A DNA stretch of 31,550 nucleotides from JAICIG01 sp035532215 (GTDB taxonomy: Bacteria; Planctomycetota; Planctomycetia; Pirellulales; JAICIG01), in the NCBI GenBank assembly GCA_035532215.1, contig DATKRK010000343.1, positions 1 through 31,550 on the forward strand, read 5' to 3'. Both the position numbers and the translations under genes were made by a program. Positions 18,832 to 27,573 of this stretch are shown one piece after another. Each line of letters opens with the position of its first letter. The first letter of the stretch is position 1. The notes under the pieces were generated by a model, which had not been told where the DNA came from, made no database searches, and saw only the letters and a program-made list of their open reading frames with translations.

Positions 18832-19644
18832 GTGAGAATCCTCGACAAACTGGAACGCAAGCTCCGCCCGTTTGCCATTCCACGGCTGGCATTGATTCTC
18901 GTCGTGGTGCAAGCCGTCGGCTTTGCGCTGACCTACACCGGCCGCATCGACGAGTTCCAAGTGAGCCTGATCATGAACCAGGCGGCCCAAGGCGAATACT
19001 ATCGCCTGGCGTCGTTCCTGCTGGTTCCGGCGTGCAGCAACGGCATCTGCCTGTTTTTCACGTTGTGGCTGTTTTATCTGATGGGCACGGTGCTGGAGGC
19101 CAACTGGGGCGAATTTCGTTTCAACCTGTATTGCCTGATCGCCTATCTGGGCACGCTCGTGGCCGCCGCGCTCGTGCCCGCCATGCCGGCCAGCAACCGC
19201 TACATCGGTTTGTCGGTTTTTCTGGCCTTCGCAAAGCTCTACCCCGATTTCGTGATCCGCCTGGAATTCATCCTGCCGGTGAAGATCAAATACCTGGCGA
19301 TGGCGACCTGGATCGTGCTGCTCGCCGAATTTGCGCTCGGCGATTGGGTCGATAGCGCATTGGTCGTGGCCTCGGTCGGCAATTATCTGTTGTTTTTCGG
19401 CAAAGACCTGTTCCGCGGTTTTGCGCACCGCAAGCGGCAAATGGAGTGGCAGGCCAAGGTGCGCATGACGAGCCACCAGCCGTTTCACAACTGCACGATT
19501 TGCGGCGCCACCGAGAAGTCGCACCCGCGGATGGATTTCCGTTACTGCTCGAAGTGCGCCGGTAGTTACGAGTATTGCGCCGAACATTTGCAAACGCACG
19601 AGCACGTAGCCCTGGGCGATACGGCGTCCGCTAAACCAAACTAG
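18832..19644 (+). CDS. Rhomboid-like membrane protein with C-terminal zinc ribbon
   Basis: This protein of about 270 residues has six or so hydrophobic segments between about 15 and 190. The region QGEYYRLASFLL, then LWLFYLMGTVLEANWGEFRF, matches the pattern of rhomboid transmembrane helices 1-3. The HxxxN motif of rhomboid proteases is absent. Ser128 (YIGLSVF) might sit where the catalytic serine would, but no histidine is present in the last helix (SVGNYLLFFG), so proteolysis is unlikely. A cytoplasmic tail carries a zinc ribbon with Cys221, Cys224, Cys239 and Cys242 (CTIC...CSKC). I chose GTG 18832; GTG 18823 is too close to the strong AAGGGAGG site (18813-18820). It lies 44 bases after glcD and 36 bases before glcE, which implies one operon. 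Confidence 0.8.
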   Translation: MRILDKLERKLRPFAIPRLALILVVVQAVGFALTYTGRIDEFQVSLIMNQAAQGEYYRLASFLLVPACSNGICLFFTLWLFYLMGTVLEANWGEFRFNLYCLIAYLGTLVAAALVPAMPASNRYIGLSVFLAFAKLYPDFVIRLEFILPVKIKYLAMATWIVLLAEFALGDWVDSALVVASVGNYLLFFGKDLFRGFAHRKRQMEWQAKVRMTSHQPFHNCTICGATEKSHPRMDFRYCSKCAGSYEYCAEHLQTHEHVALGDTASAKPN

Positions 19645-19680
19645 TCTTACTTTTTCTGCTTTCGAACCCCATCCGCTTTG

Positions 19681-20928
19681 ATGAGCATCACCAGCGACCA
19701 GCTTCCTTTGACAGACACCGCCGCGCCGAGCGACCAGGCCGAATTGGCTGCCGTCGTCCGTCAGGCTTACGAGGATGGCACGCCGCTCTATCCGCTCGGC
19801 GGCGGCACGTGCCTCGAATATGGTCTGTCCGCCAAGCTGCCGGGCTGGGGCCTGTCGCTCGCCGGGCTCGATCGCGTGGTCGATTACCCTTCGCGCGATA
19901 TGACCATCACGGTCGAAGCCGGCATCACGATGGCGGACTTGGCGGCCGAGTTGGCTCGCGAGGGACAGCGGCTGCCGATCGACGCGGCACAAGCCAACGC
20001 AGCTACGCTGGGCGGCGTGGTCGCCGTGAACTTCAGCGGCCCGCGACGCTACGGTCACGGCACGGTGCGCGATTACGTGATCGGCATCAGTGCGGTCGAC
20101 GGACGCGGCACGCCCTTCAAAGGGGGCGGGCGAGTCGTCAAGAACGTCGCTGGCTACGACTTCTGCAAATTGCTCACCGGTTCGTTCGGCACGCTGGCGG
20201 TCATCACTCAGTTGACGCTCAAGGTGAAGCCATTGGCCGAGGCCTCGGCCATTCTCGCTTGCCAGCCGCGCGATCTGGCCCAGGCCGAATCGCTGCTGGC
20301 CGAGTTGGCAGCCTCGCCATCAACGCCCGCCGCGATCGAACTGCTGGCCGGCCCCGAATGGAACGATTCGCCGGAGCTAGCCGTCGAAGTCGCCGCCGCG
20401 GCGAAGTTGCTGGTCGGCCTGGAAGGCACGCGCGGCGAAGTCGATTGGACGGTCGACGAGATCAACCGCAGTTGGCGCGCCGCGGGCGTCGCCTCGTGCG
20501 ACGTGCATCGCAACGAAGCGGCCGAGCCAATTTGGCGTCGCTTGACCGAGTTCGGCGCCAGGCCCGACGCCCCTTTGACGATGAAGCTCAGCGTGCGGCC
20601 CAGCGCCGTAACTCGGATGGTGGCGCTGTGCCAAGAACTCGATCCCGGCTGCTCGCTCGTTTCGCACGCCGGCAACGGCATCGTGCTGGCGCGATTCCGC
20701 GAGTTTTCCGCGGCCGACACGTCGCGCGTGATCGTGCAGCACTTGCAGCCCGCCGCGGCGGCGGCTGGCGGCAGCGCGGTCGTCTGGTCGTGCGCGGCCG
20801 GCGAATTGACGAGGCAAGCTATCTGGGGCGGCGCCCGCGACGACGCCGAAATGATGCGTTCCGTCAAGCGGCAATTCGATCCCAAGGGCCTGCTCAATCC
20901 CGGCCGCTTCGTGTATGGTACACCGTGA
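19681..20928 (+). CDS. glcE: Glycolate oxidase subunit GlcE (FAD-binding)
   Basis: GlcE is the second FAD-binding subunit of glycolate oxidase. It resembles GlcD but is shorter, here 415 residues. Visible blocks are PLGGGTCLEYG near residue 40, YPSRDMTITVEAGITMADL, ATLGGVVAVNFSGPRRYGHG, GRVVKNVAGYDFCKLLTGSFG and a C-terminal KRQFDPKGLLNPGRF, all typical of GlcE. It starts at ATG 19681 without a clear ribosome-binding site, shortly after the rhomboid-like gene, so translation may depend on that neighbour. glcF follows after a 204-base gap that contains an inverted-repeat element. Confidence 0.92.
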   Translation: MSITSDQLPLTDTAAPSDQAELAAVVRQAYEDGTPLYPLGGGTCLEYGLSAKLPGWGLSLAGLDRVVDYPSRDMTITVEAGITMADLAAELAREGQRLPIDAAQANAATLGGVVAVNFSGPRRYGHGTVRDYVIGISAVDGRGTPFKGGGRVVKNVAGYDFCKLLTGSFGTLAVITQLTLKVKPLAEASAILACQPRDLAQAESLLAELAASPSTPAAIELLAGPEWNDSPELAVEVAAAAKLLVGLEGTRGEVDWTVDEINRSWRAAGVASCDVHRNEAAEPIWRRLTEFGARPDAPLTMKLSVRPSAVTRMVALCQELDPGCSLVSHAGNGIVLARFREFSAADTSRVIVQHLQPAAAAAGGSAVVWSCAAGELTRQAIWGGARDDAEMMRSVKRQFDPKGLLNPGRFVYGTP

Positions 20929-20948
20929 GCGTCTGTTGCGTTTTTTCG

Positions 20949-21055
20949 AAAGGGATGGGGGGATGCAGAGGAGATGAGGGAGATGAAAGAACAGGGCTTT
21001 CTCTCCAATAAAAATCGTATCTCCATTTCTCCTCCTTATCCCCATATCCCCTTTT
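20949..21055. repeat. Inverted-repeat element, copy 1, upstream of glcF
   Basis: Purine-rich left arm 20949-20984 (AAAGGGATGGGGGGATG...) pairs imperfectly with pyrimidine-rich right arm 21019-21055 (...CCCCATATCCCCTTTT). A second copy is at 27471-27573. A GC-rich hairpin (GGCGCCGC 21078-21085 with GCGGCGCC 21094-21101) follows, then the glcF start, 85 bases after the last CCCC block begins. Confidence 0.75.
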
Positions 21056-21132
21056 AAGAAGGTTTGCCCGGAGTTTCGGCGCCGCATCTCGCCGCGGCGC
21101 CCATTCCAGCGACATCCGTCGTAAGAGTTGTC

Positions 21133-22494
21133 ATGGCCGTTAGTCTTGAAACCAACGAAGCCGCGCCGCCGGCAGAACGGGAGCACGCATTGCCGATCGT
21201 CGGCCAGGCGGCGAACCCGGGCGCCGGGATCGACTACGAGCTGTTTCTCGATTGCGTCCACTGCGGACTGTGTACCGCGTCGTGCCCGACGTATGTGGAG
21301 TTGGGCAACGAGAACGACAGCCCGCGGGGTCGGATCTATCTGATGCGGGCGGTGACCGACGGGCGGTTGGAACTGAACGACGACGTGCGGCGCCACCTGG
21401 AATTGTGCCTCGATTGCCGGGCCTGCGAGACGGCCTGCCCGTCGGGCGTGCAGTACGGCAAGCTGATCGAGCCGTTTCGCGTGGCGATGGAGCAGGCGGC
21501 CGAGGGCCCGAAAAAATCCGCCGACTGGTTCCACCGCTTTGTGCTGTTTGGCGTGTTCCCTTATCCCGAGCGGATGCGCACGCTGCTGGCCCCGGCGCGA
21601 ATCGCGCAGCGACTCGGGCTGATGAAACTGGCCGAAACGCTCGGCCTCGTGCGACTGCTGCCGCCGCGGTTGCGGCAACTGGTCAACATGCTGCCGCCGC
21701 CGGCCAAGAGCGAGCCGGAGTTGCCGGAGTTTTTGCCGGCGAAAGGAACTCGCCGTGCGAAGGTGGCGCTGTTCACCGGCTGCGTGGCCGACGTGATGTT
21801 CCGCCCGACGCACTGGGCGACGGCTCGCGTGCTGCAAGAGAATGGCTGCGACGTATTCGTGCCGCGCTCGCAAGCCTGCTGCGGGGCGATTCATTTTCAC
21901 GCTGGCGCCAGCGAGCCGGCCCGCGAGTTGGCCGACGCCAACCTGGCGGCGTTCAAGCTCGACGAGATCGACGCGGTGATCGTCAACGTCGCCGGCTGCG
22001 GGGCGATGCTCAAGGACTACGGCCATCACTGGCACGACTCGCGGCAGAGCGAGCGGCAAAATTTCGCCGCGAAGGTCAAAGACGTCAGCGAGTTTCTCGA
22101 CGCGCTTGGCTTCATTCCGCCCAAGGGCGAGATCCGTGCCACAGCCACCTATCACGACGCCTGCCACCTGGGGCACGCCCAGAAGATTCGCGAGGCGCCG
22201 CGGCGGCTGCTGGCTCAAGTGCCCGGCTTGCAACTGCGCGACTTGCCCGAGACCGAACTTTGCTGCGGCGCCGCCGGCACGTACAACCTGACCGAGCCCG
22301 AGATGGCCGGCCGGCTGAGCCGCCGCAAGCTGGAGAACATCAAAAAGACCCAGGCCCAGATCGTGCTCACCGCCAACGCCGGCTGCCTGCTGCAGATCGG
22401 CCGCGAAGCTCGCCAGCAAGGCTATCCGCTCTGGATCGCCCATCCGATCGATTTGCTCGACCTGAGCTACCGCGGCGAACAGCCGCCGGTTTGA
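21133..22494 (+). CDS. glcF: Glycolate oxidase iron-sulfur subunit GlcF
   Basis: GlcF carries electrons from the GlcD/GlcE flavins to the quinone pool. The protein has 453 residues. Two 4Fe-4S ferredoxin motifs are complete: Cys41, 44, 47 and 51 (CVHCGLCTASCP) and Cys92, 95, 98 and 102 (CLDCRACETACP). Two CCG domains follow, with ACCGAIHFHAG and the later CHLGHAQ and ELCCGAAGTYNL, which bind further iron-sulfur or heme-type cofactors in related heterodisulfide reductase subunits. ATG 21133 gives a normal N-terminal length. An inverted-repeat element separates it from glcE, so glcF may have its own expression control. Confidence 0.93.
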   Translation: MAVSLETNEAAPPAEREHALPIVGQAANPGAGIDYELFLDCVHCGLCTASCPTYVELGNENDSPRGRIYLMRAVTDGRLELNDDVRRHLELCLDCRACETACPSGVQYGKLIEPFRVAMEQAAEGPKKSADWFHRFVLFGVFPYPERMRTLLAPARIAQRLGLMKLAETLGLVRLLPPRLRQLVNMLPPPAKSEPELPEFLPAKGTRRAKVALFTGCVADVMFRPTHWATARVLQENGCDVFVPRSQACCGAIHFHAGASEPARELADANLAAFKLDEIDAVIVNVAGCGAMLKDYGHHWHDSRQSERQNFAAKVKDVSEFLDALGFIPPKGEIRATATYHDACHLGHAQKIREAPRRLLAQVPGLQLRDLPETELCCGAAGTYNLTEPEMAGRLSRRKLENIKKTQAQIVLTANAGCLLQIGREARQQGYPLWIAHPIDLLDLSYRGEQPPV

Positions 22495-22562
22495 TTGGAA
22501 ATGCCGGAAAAGCGGTCGCCGCTGGGTGATTTCGTGTGCTTCTTCAAGTCTTAGTTGACGGG

Positions 22563-22635
22563 AGGATGGCTGGCGGCAGAGCGAAGCGATGCCCCAGGGA
22601 ACTGGGGCTTCGCCCAGGCTCAGCCGCCAGGCACC
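22563..22635 (-). repeat. REP-like hairpin, copy B
   Basis: This sequence matches the reverse complement of 190-262 with only a handful of differences, mostly at its left end and in the loop. Arms GCTGGCGGC and GCCGCCAGGC flank the same inner stem GCCCCAG/CTGGGGC. It sits between the convergent ends of glcF and the oxidoreductase gene, a common location for REP-like hairpins. Confidence 0.8.
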
Positions 22636-22649
22636 CAACGGCTGAGTTA

Positions 22650-22696
22650 CTTAAAATAAGCATGCCCGGCCGAGCGATTCGCCAGACCGGGCAGGC
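22650..22696 (-). terminator. Rho-independent-type terminator for the oxidoreductase gene
   Basis: Read on the minus strand, a 10-bp stem with one mismatch (GCCTGCCCGG, 22696-22687, with CCGGGCATGC, 22669-22660) is followed by TTATTTTAA. It starts 22 bases after the stop at 22718. Confidence 0.5.
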
Positions 22697-22717
22697 GTTG
22701 AAAATCGCGTGCGGCGA

Positions 22718-24160
22718 TTACGCCACTTTCTCGGGCACGACGAACGGCGCCCGGTATTGCCGCGTGAGCAGCCCGTTGGCCGCCTCGTCGCCGACGATCT
22801 TCTCGCGTTCGCAGTCGACCACGAGCTTGCGGCCCAGCATGTACTGGATTTGCTCCAACTTCAGGCCGTTGGTCTTCGACAGGTGCTCTTCCATCCGGGC
22901 CAGCGTCTCGTAGGCTTCCTTGTTGTCGCCGAAAGCCTTGGTCTGCGGGCTGAAAGGAACCTGCTCGCCCAGGCGGTACGACATATTGGCCAAGTGGCAC
23001 AGGGCGCTGGAATAATGCCCTTCCAGGATGTCGGCGTTGAGGTCCGACTGCTGGCGGCTGCGCACCGCGGCAATAAAATTGCCGAAATGGCCGCCTCCTG
23101 GGCCGCGCGCGGCGCCCGGTATTGGCTGGCCTTCGTCGCTCCCCTTGGGATAAAACTTGCCGCCGACGACAATGCCGTTTTCGCAGTGGAAGACGTTGCC
23201 GACCTTCTGCCCGTGGAAGTCGGCTGTGTCGAGCCCACGGACTTCGAAGATCAACTGCGTATCGCCGTAATCGAAAATGGCGATTTGCGTATTGGCCGTC
23301 TGGCCCTGGTCTTCATAGCCGAAGCGGCCGCCGAGGCTGAGCACGCTCTTGGGCAATTTGGCCCCCTCGATCGCCCAGCGGGCCTTGTCCATCTCGTGAA
23401 CGCCCTGGTTGCCGATGTCGCCGTTGCCGGTGTCCCAGAACCAGTGCCAGTTATACGGCACCAAGTTCGCGTGATACGATTGCTCGGGCGCGGGGCCGAG
23501 CCAGAGGTCGAAATCGAGTTCCGATGGCGGAGAACTGGTCTGCTTGAAGCCGATGCTCTTGCGAGTCTTGTAGCACAGGCCGCGGGAGACGAGCAGCTTG
23601 CCGGCCTGGCCGCTCTTGATGAATTCGACCATGCCGGCCATCGTCGAGTCGGAGCGGCTTTGCGTGCCGTGCTGGACGATGCGGTTCTTCTTGCGCGCCA
23701 TTTCGACGGCGATGCGGCCTTCGTGAATATTGTGGCTGCACGGCTTTTCGACATACACGTCTTTGCCGGCGTCGCAGGCCCAGATCGAGATCAGCGAGTG
23801 CCAATGGTTCGGCGTGGCGACCGTGACCACGTCGAGGTCCTTGTCGTCGAGCGCCTTGCGGATGTCGGTGATGGTTTGCGGCTTGGCGGCGCCGGCGGAA
23901 GCGATGCGGTCGAGGCTTTTCTTGTAGGTCCGCTGGTCGGGGTCGATCAGGTAGGTAATCTCGACCCCTTTGATGGCAAGCATCTCAGCCAGATGCGACT
24001 GGCCGCGGCCATTCAGGCCGGCGATGCCTACGCGAATCACGTCGTTGGCGCCGATGACTTTGCCCGACGACTTCGTGCCGGCAATGGTGAACGCTGCTCC
24101 GGCCCCCGCGGCTGCCAGCGAACGCTTGAGAAAAGTACGGCGGTTGGGTTTGTGCGACAC
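22718..24160 (-). CDS. Gfo/Idh/MocA family oxidoreductase, Tat-exported
   Basis: This protein of 480 residues belongs to the Gfo/Idh/MocA NAD(P)-dependent dehydrogenase family, which acts on sugars and inositols. A strong Tat signal (NRRTFLKRSLAAAGAGAAF) is at the N-terminus. The Rossmann domain (about 40-165) has VGIAGLNGRGQSHL, VATPNHWHSLI and VEKPCSHNIHEG. The C-terminal domain contains WHWFWDTGNGDIGNQGVHEMD, typical of the exported planctomycete and Bacteroidetes subgroup, some of which act as glycoside hydrolases with tightly bound NAD. I chose GTG 24160 because AGGAG lies eight bases upstream and the Tat signal then starts at the right distance; an in-frame ATG further upstream gives an unlikely 42-residue extension. 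Its true substrate is unknown. It is divergent from glgX with 206 bases between them. Confidence 0.92.
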   Translation of the reverse strand: MSHKPNRRTFLKRSLAAAGAGAAFTIAGTKSSGKVIGANDVIRVGIAGLNGRGQSHLAEMLAIKGVEITYLIDPDQRTYKKSLDRIASAGAAKPQTITDIRKALDDKDLDVVTVATPNHWHSLISIWACDAGKDVYVEKPCSHNIHEGRIAVEMARKKNRIVQHGTQSRSDSTMAGMVEFIKSGQAGKLLVSRGLCYKTRKSIGFKQTSSPPSELDFDLWLGPAPEQSYHANLVPYNWHWFWDTGNGDIGNQGVHEMDKARWAIEGAKLPKSVLSLGGRFGYEDQGQTANTQIAIFDYGDTQLIFEVRGLDTADFHGQKVGNVFHCENGIVVGGKFYPKGSDEGQPIPGAARGPGGGHFGNFIAAVRSRQQSDLNADILEGHYSSALCHLANMSYRLGEQVPFSPQTKAFGDNKEAYETLARMEEHLSKTNGLKLEQIQYMLGRKLVVDCEREKIVGDEAANGLLTRQYRAPFVVPEKVA

Positions 24161-24366
24161 GGGCAAGGCTCCTGATTGAGGGGACCGGACCAGCGACCCG
24201 AAACTCCGGGGGCGCCGACGCATCAACATTTTACGATGAATCGGCGCCGCTGCAAGATTTTGCCCCATTCGGCCTTTGCTTTGCAAGGCGTTGACGCAAG
24301 ATATAAAAGAGGTTTCAAGTTGGCGTCGCGAAATTCGCCTAGTTTTTGCCGCCGAGGAATCACACC

Positions 24367-26583
24367 ATGCGAGTCTGGCCAGGATTTCCCTATCCCTTGG
24401 GCGCCACCTGGGACGGTAGCGGGGTCAATTTCACGCTCTATTCGGAGAATGCGACCAAAGTCGAACTCTGTTTGTTCGACCACGCCGATTCGCAGCAGGA
24501 ATCGCAACGGATCGTCATGCCCGAACAGACCGACATGCTCTGGCACGTCTACCTGCCTGACGCGCGGCCGGGCCAGCTCTACGGCTTTCGCGTTTATGGT
24601 CCTTACGAGCCGGCGCAAGGACACCGCTTCAATCCCAACAAAGTCTTGCTCGATCCTTACGCCAAGGTCGTGGCCCGCGACGTGCGCTGGAACGACGCGC
24701 TGTGGGGATATCGTCTGGACGACGAACAGGCCGATCTGTCGTTCGACGATCGCGACAATGCGGCCTACGCGCCGCTGGCGGCGGTGATCGACCCGGCCTT
24801 CACCTGGGGCGACGATCGGCCGCCGAAAGTGCCCTGGCACAAGACGCTGATCTATGAAATGCACGCCAAGGGCTTTACCAAGCTCAACCAGGCAGTCCCC
24901 GAACCGCTCCGCGGCACGTACTCAGGTTTGACCAGCGAAGCGGCGATCACCTACCTGCAAAATCTGGGAGTCACGGCGGTCGAACTGTTGCCAGTTCACT
25001 ACTTCCTGGACGACCGGCATTTGATCGACAAGCAGCTTTCGAACTACTGGGGTTACAATTCGCTCGGTTACTTCGCGTTGGCAGGCCGCTATTCGGCGGC
25101 CGAAACGCCGCTGGACACGGTGCGCGAGTTCAAGACGATGGTCCGCAACCTGCACGCGGCGGGCATCGAGTTGATTCTCGATGTGGTCTATAACCACACG
25201 GCCGAGGGCAACCAGCTTGGCCCGACGCTCTCGTTCCGCGGCATCGACAACGCGAATTACTACCGCCTCGGCCCGGAAGACCCGCGCTACTACACGGACT
25301 TCACCGGCTGCGGCAACACGTTCAACATGCGCAATCCGCGGGTGCTGCAACTGATCATGGACAGCCTGCGCTACTGGATTACCGAGATGCACGTCGACGG
25401 GTTCCGCTTCGACCTGGCCAGCACGCTGGCCCGCGAACTGCACGAAGTCGACAAGCTGGGCGCGTTCTTCGACATCATTCACCAAGACCCGGTGATCTCG
25501 CAGGTCAAGCTGATCGCCGAGCCGTGGGACTTGGGCGCCGGCGGCTACCAGGTGGGCAATTTTCCGAATCTGTGGTCGGAGTGGAACGGCAGGTACCGCG
25601 ACTGCGTGCGCAAGTTCTGGAAGGGCGACAGCGGCATGGTGTCGGAATTCGCCACGCGGTTTTGCGGTTCGAGCGATCTTTACGAGTGGAGCAGCCGCCG
25701 GCCGCACGCCAGCATCAATTTCGTCACCTGCCACGACGGCTTCACGCTCGCCGACTTAGTCTCGTACAACGAGAAGCACAACGAGGCCAACGGCGAAGAC
25801 AATCGCGACGGCGCCGACGAGAACAACAGTTGGAATTGCGGCGTCGAAGGCCCCGCCGACGACCCTCGGATTCTCGCCCTGCGCGAGCGCAAGAAGCGCA
25901 ACTTTCTGGCCACGCTGTTGTTCTCGCACGGCGTTTCGATGCTGCTGGCCGGCGATGAAATCGGCCACACGCAACGGGGCAACAACAACGCCTATTGCCA
26001 GGACAACGAGTTGAGCTGGCTCGATTGGAATTTGACCGAAGAACGGCAAGCGCTGTTGACGTTCGCGCAAAAGTGCATCGCCGTCGTCAACGAGGAGCCT
26101 GTCTTGCAGCGGCGCCGCTTCTTTCACGGCCATGCCATTCATGGCGGCGAGGCGCCCGATATCGCCTGGCTTGACACCTCGGGCAACGAAATGTCGGACG
26201 AAGATTGGAGCACCAGCTTCGTCCGTTCATTCGGCGTCGAGCTGTTCGGCGAGCAGGTCGACGTCGATGAGCACGGCGAGCACATCAACGGCGACACGCT
26301 GCTGTTGTTATTCAACGCCGACCACGCCACCCAGATCGACTTCGTGCTGCCCGCGCTCGAGGCTGCAGAACGTTGGCAATTGGTGCTCGATACCGCTCGG
26401 CCGGAGGACGAATCGCAGCGGCAGATCGAGGCGCCTCATTACCCGCTCGAGCCTTCTTCGCTGGCGCTGTTGCGGCTGGTCGTCGGCGAGGCGCCGCCGG
26501 CCGCGCCGGTCGGAACCAAACAAGCGTCCAAGCCGCATAAACAAGGAGCGACGTCTTTCCCCACGCCCCCCATAAGCCGCTGA
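24367..26583 (+). CDS. glgX: Glycogen debranching enzyme GlgX
   Basis: GlgX hydrolyses alpha-1,6 branch linkages in limit dextrins during glycogen breakdown in the cytoplasm. The protein has 738 residues, slightly longer than usual because of a Pro/Lys-rich tail after residue 710. An N-terminal carbohydrate-binding module (family 48, about 1-110; PYPLGATWDGSGVNFTLYS) precedes a GH13 barrel. Catalytic residues are Asp349 (DGFRFDLAST), Glu385 (IAEPWDLG) and the transition-state Asp457 (CHDGFTLADLVSYN). The stretch NGEDNRDGADEN is a GlgX signature. ATG 24367 has GAGGAA seven bases upstream. A TATAAA hexamer at 24302-24307 may be its -10 box. No other glycogen genes are in the window. Confidence 0.95.
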   Translation: MRVWPGFPYPLGATWDGSGVNFTLYSENATKVELCLFDHADSQQESQRIVMPEQTDMLWHVYLPDARPGQLYGFRVYGPYEPAQGHRFNPNKVLLDPYAKVVARDVRWNDALWGYRLDDEQADLSFDDRDNAAYAPLAAVIDPAFTWGDDRPPKVPWHKTLIYEMHAKGFTKLNQAVPEPLRGTYSGLTSEAAITYLQNLGVTAVELLPVHYFLDDRHLIDKQLSNYWGYNSLGYFALAGRYSAAETPLDTVREFKTMVRNLHAAGIELILDVVYNHTAEGNQLGPTLSFRGIDNANYYRLGPEDPRYYTDFTGCGNTFNMRNPRVLQLIMDSLRYWITEMHVDGFRFDLASTLARELHEVDKLGAFFDIIHQDPVISQVKLIAEPWDLGAGGYQVGNFPNLWSEWNGRYRDCVRKFWKGDSGMVSEFATRFCGSSDLYEWSSRRPHASINFVTCHDGFTLADLVSYNEKHNEANGEDNRDGADENNSWNCGVEGPADDPRILALRERKKRNFLATLLFSHGVSMLLAGDEIGHTQRGNNNAYCQDNELSWLDWNLTEERQALLTFAQKCIAVVNEEPVLQRRRFFHGHAIHGGEAPDIAWLDTSGNEMSDEDWSTSFVRSFGVELFGEQVDVDEHGEHINGDTLLLLFNADHATQIDFVLPALEAAERWQLVLDTARPEDESQRQIEAPHYPLEPSSLALLRLVVGEAPPAAPVGTKQASKPHKQGATSFPTPPISR

Positions 26584-26685
26584 ATCGGGCTTTTTGCGGC
26601 GGCCGAGGGCGTGATAAAGTAAAAGTAGAGGGCAGAGACGCAAGGGGCGCGCCAGACGGCCAACGAGAGCAATTCCCACCCGACG

Positions 26686-27420
26686 ATGCGGCTACTGAGT
26701 TACAACATCCATAAAGGCATCGGCGGCCGCGATCGGCGTTACCGCCTCGAACGCATCATCGAGGTCGTCGAGCTGGAAAACCCCGATCTGATCTGCCTGC
26801 AAGAAGTCGATCAACACATGCCTCGCTCTCGGCACGACGACCAACCGCGGCTGCTGGCCGAATACTTTCGCGCCGCGGCGCACCTCTACCAGCGCAACGT
26901 TCATCGGCGCTCGGGCGGCTACGGCAACTTGATCCTCTCGCGCTGGCCGCTGGTCAAGCGGCATCAGATTTCGTTGCGTTTGAACAGCAAGAAGCCGCGC
27001 GGCGCTCAATTGGCGGTGGTCGATACGCCGGAAGGCCCGCTGCACCTGGTGAACTGGCATCTCGGATTAGCCGAAAGGGAACGCCACTGGCAAGTCGGCC
27101 GCTTGTTGGCGCATCCTCTATTTCGCGAATCGCATGACCTGCCCACGCTCATCGTCGGCGACACGAACGACTGGCGCAACACGCTCGCCGGCGGTCCGTT
27201 CGCCTCGCACGGCTTTCATTCGGCGACGGCGCCCCCTTCGCGTTTTCGCACGTTTCCGGCGTACCTGGCGATCGGTTCGCTGGACAAGGTCTTCCATCGG
27301 GGGCAAGTCGTCATTCGGCACGCCCGCGCCGTCTCCACGCGACTCGCCCGCCGCGCCAGCGACCATTTGCCGCTGTTGATCGACTTTCATTTGCCGAATG
27401 CAGTGACGGCAGGCGGATGA
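26686..27420 (+). CDS. Endonuclease/exonuclease/phosphatase-fold protein
   Basis: This protein of 244 residues has the EEP fold (the DNase I, exonuclease III and sphingomyelinase superfamily), a metal-dependent phosphodiesterase or phosphatase. All key blocks are visible: SYNIHKG at the N-terminus, LQEVDQ with the metal-binding Glu, VNWHLG, VGDTNDW, LDKVFH and the C-terminal SDHLPLL with the catalytic His. There is no signal peptide, so it should be cytoplasmic. The substrate cannot be predicted; small family members of this type act on nucleic acids or phospholipids. It starts about 100 bases after glgX in the same direction. Confidence 0.9.
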   Translation: MRLLSYNIHKGIGGRDRRYRLERIIEVVELENPDLICLQEVDQHMPRSRHDDQPRLLAEYFRAAAHLYQRNVHRRSGGYGNLILSRWPLVKRHQISLRLNSKKPRGAQLAVVDTPEGPLHLVNWHLGLAERERHWQVGRLLAHPLFRESHDLPTLIVGDTNDWRNTLAGGPFASHGFHSATAPPSRFRTFPAYLAIGSLDKVFHRGQVVIRHARAVSTRLARRASDHLPLLIDFHLPNAVTAGG

Positions 27421-27470
27421 GGCCAATTAAAGCGGTTGGGTCGGGCGAAGCGTGAATGCAAACATTTTTC

Positions 27471-27573
27471 AAGGGGATAAGGGGATGCGGAGGAGATCAG
27501 GGGATAAGGTCATTGAAAAAGCTCCAAGAATTCTTATCCCCATATCTCCACCGCATCCCCATATCCCCTTTTT
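27471..27573. repeat. Inverted-repeat element, copy 2, upstream of CBS gene
   Basis: Arms 27471-27508 and 27533-27570 are reverse complements at 34 of 38 positions (AAGGGGATA.GGGGATGCGG...), with a 24-base loop. It matches the element before glcF. A GC-rich imperfect hairpin (about 27590-27611) follows, and the CBS gene starts 84 bases after the last CCCC block begins. Confidence 0.8.

Noticed and set aside
18247..19644. Extended 465-codon start for the rhomboid-like gene
   Set aside because: The first 190 or so codons lie inside glcD in another frame and are Arg-rich shadow sequence; GTG 18832 behind AAGGGAGG is the sensible start.
20377..22638. Minus-strand open frame of 753 codons across glcE, the repeat and glcF
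   Set aside because: It is antisense to two well-supported genes and starts inside the REP-like hairpin. The first short frame of the window begins with a similar peptide only because it crosses the other copy of that hairpin.
22709..24175. Plus-strand open frame of 488 codons
   Set aside because: It is antisense to the Gfo/Idh/MocA gene, which has a Tat signal, a strong ribosome-binding site and conserved NAD-binding motifs.
24287..24310. TTGACG (24291) plus TATAAA (24302) as a promoter for glgX
   Set aside because: The two hexamers are only five bases apart, far from the required 16-18; the TATAAA alone remains a weak candidate -10 box.
26576..26600. GCCGC...GCGGC hairpin at the end of glgX as a terminator
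   Set aside because: The stem is only five base pairs, includes the stop codon in the loop and has no T-tract after it.
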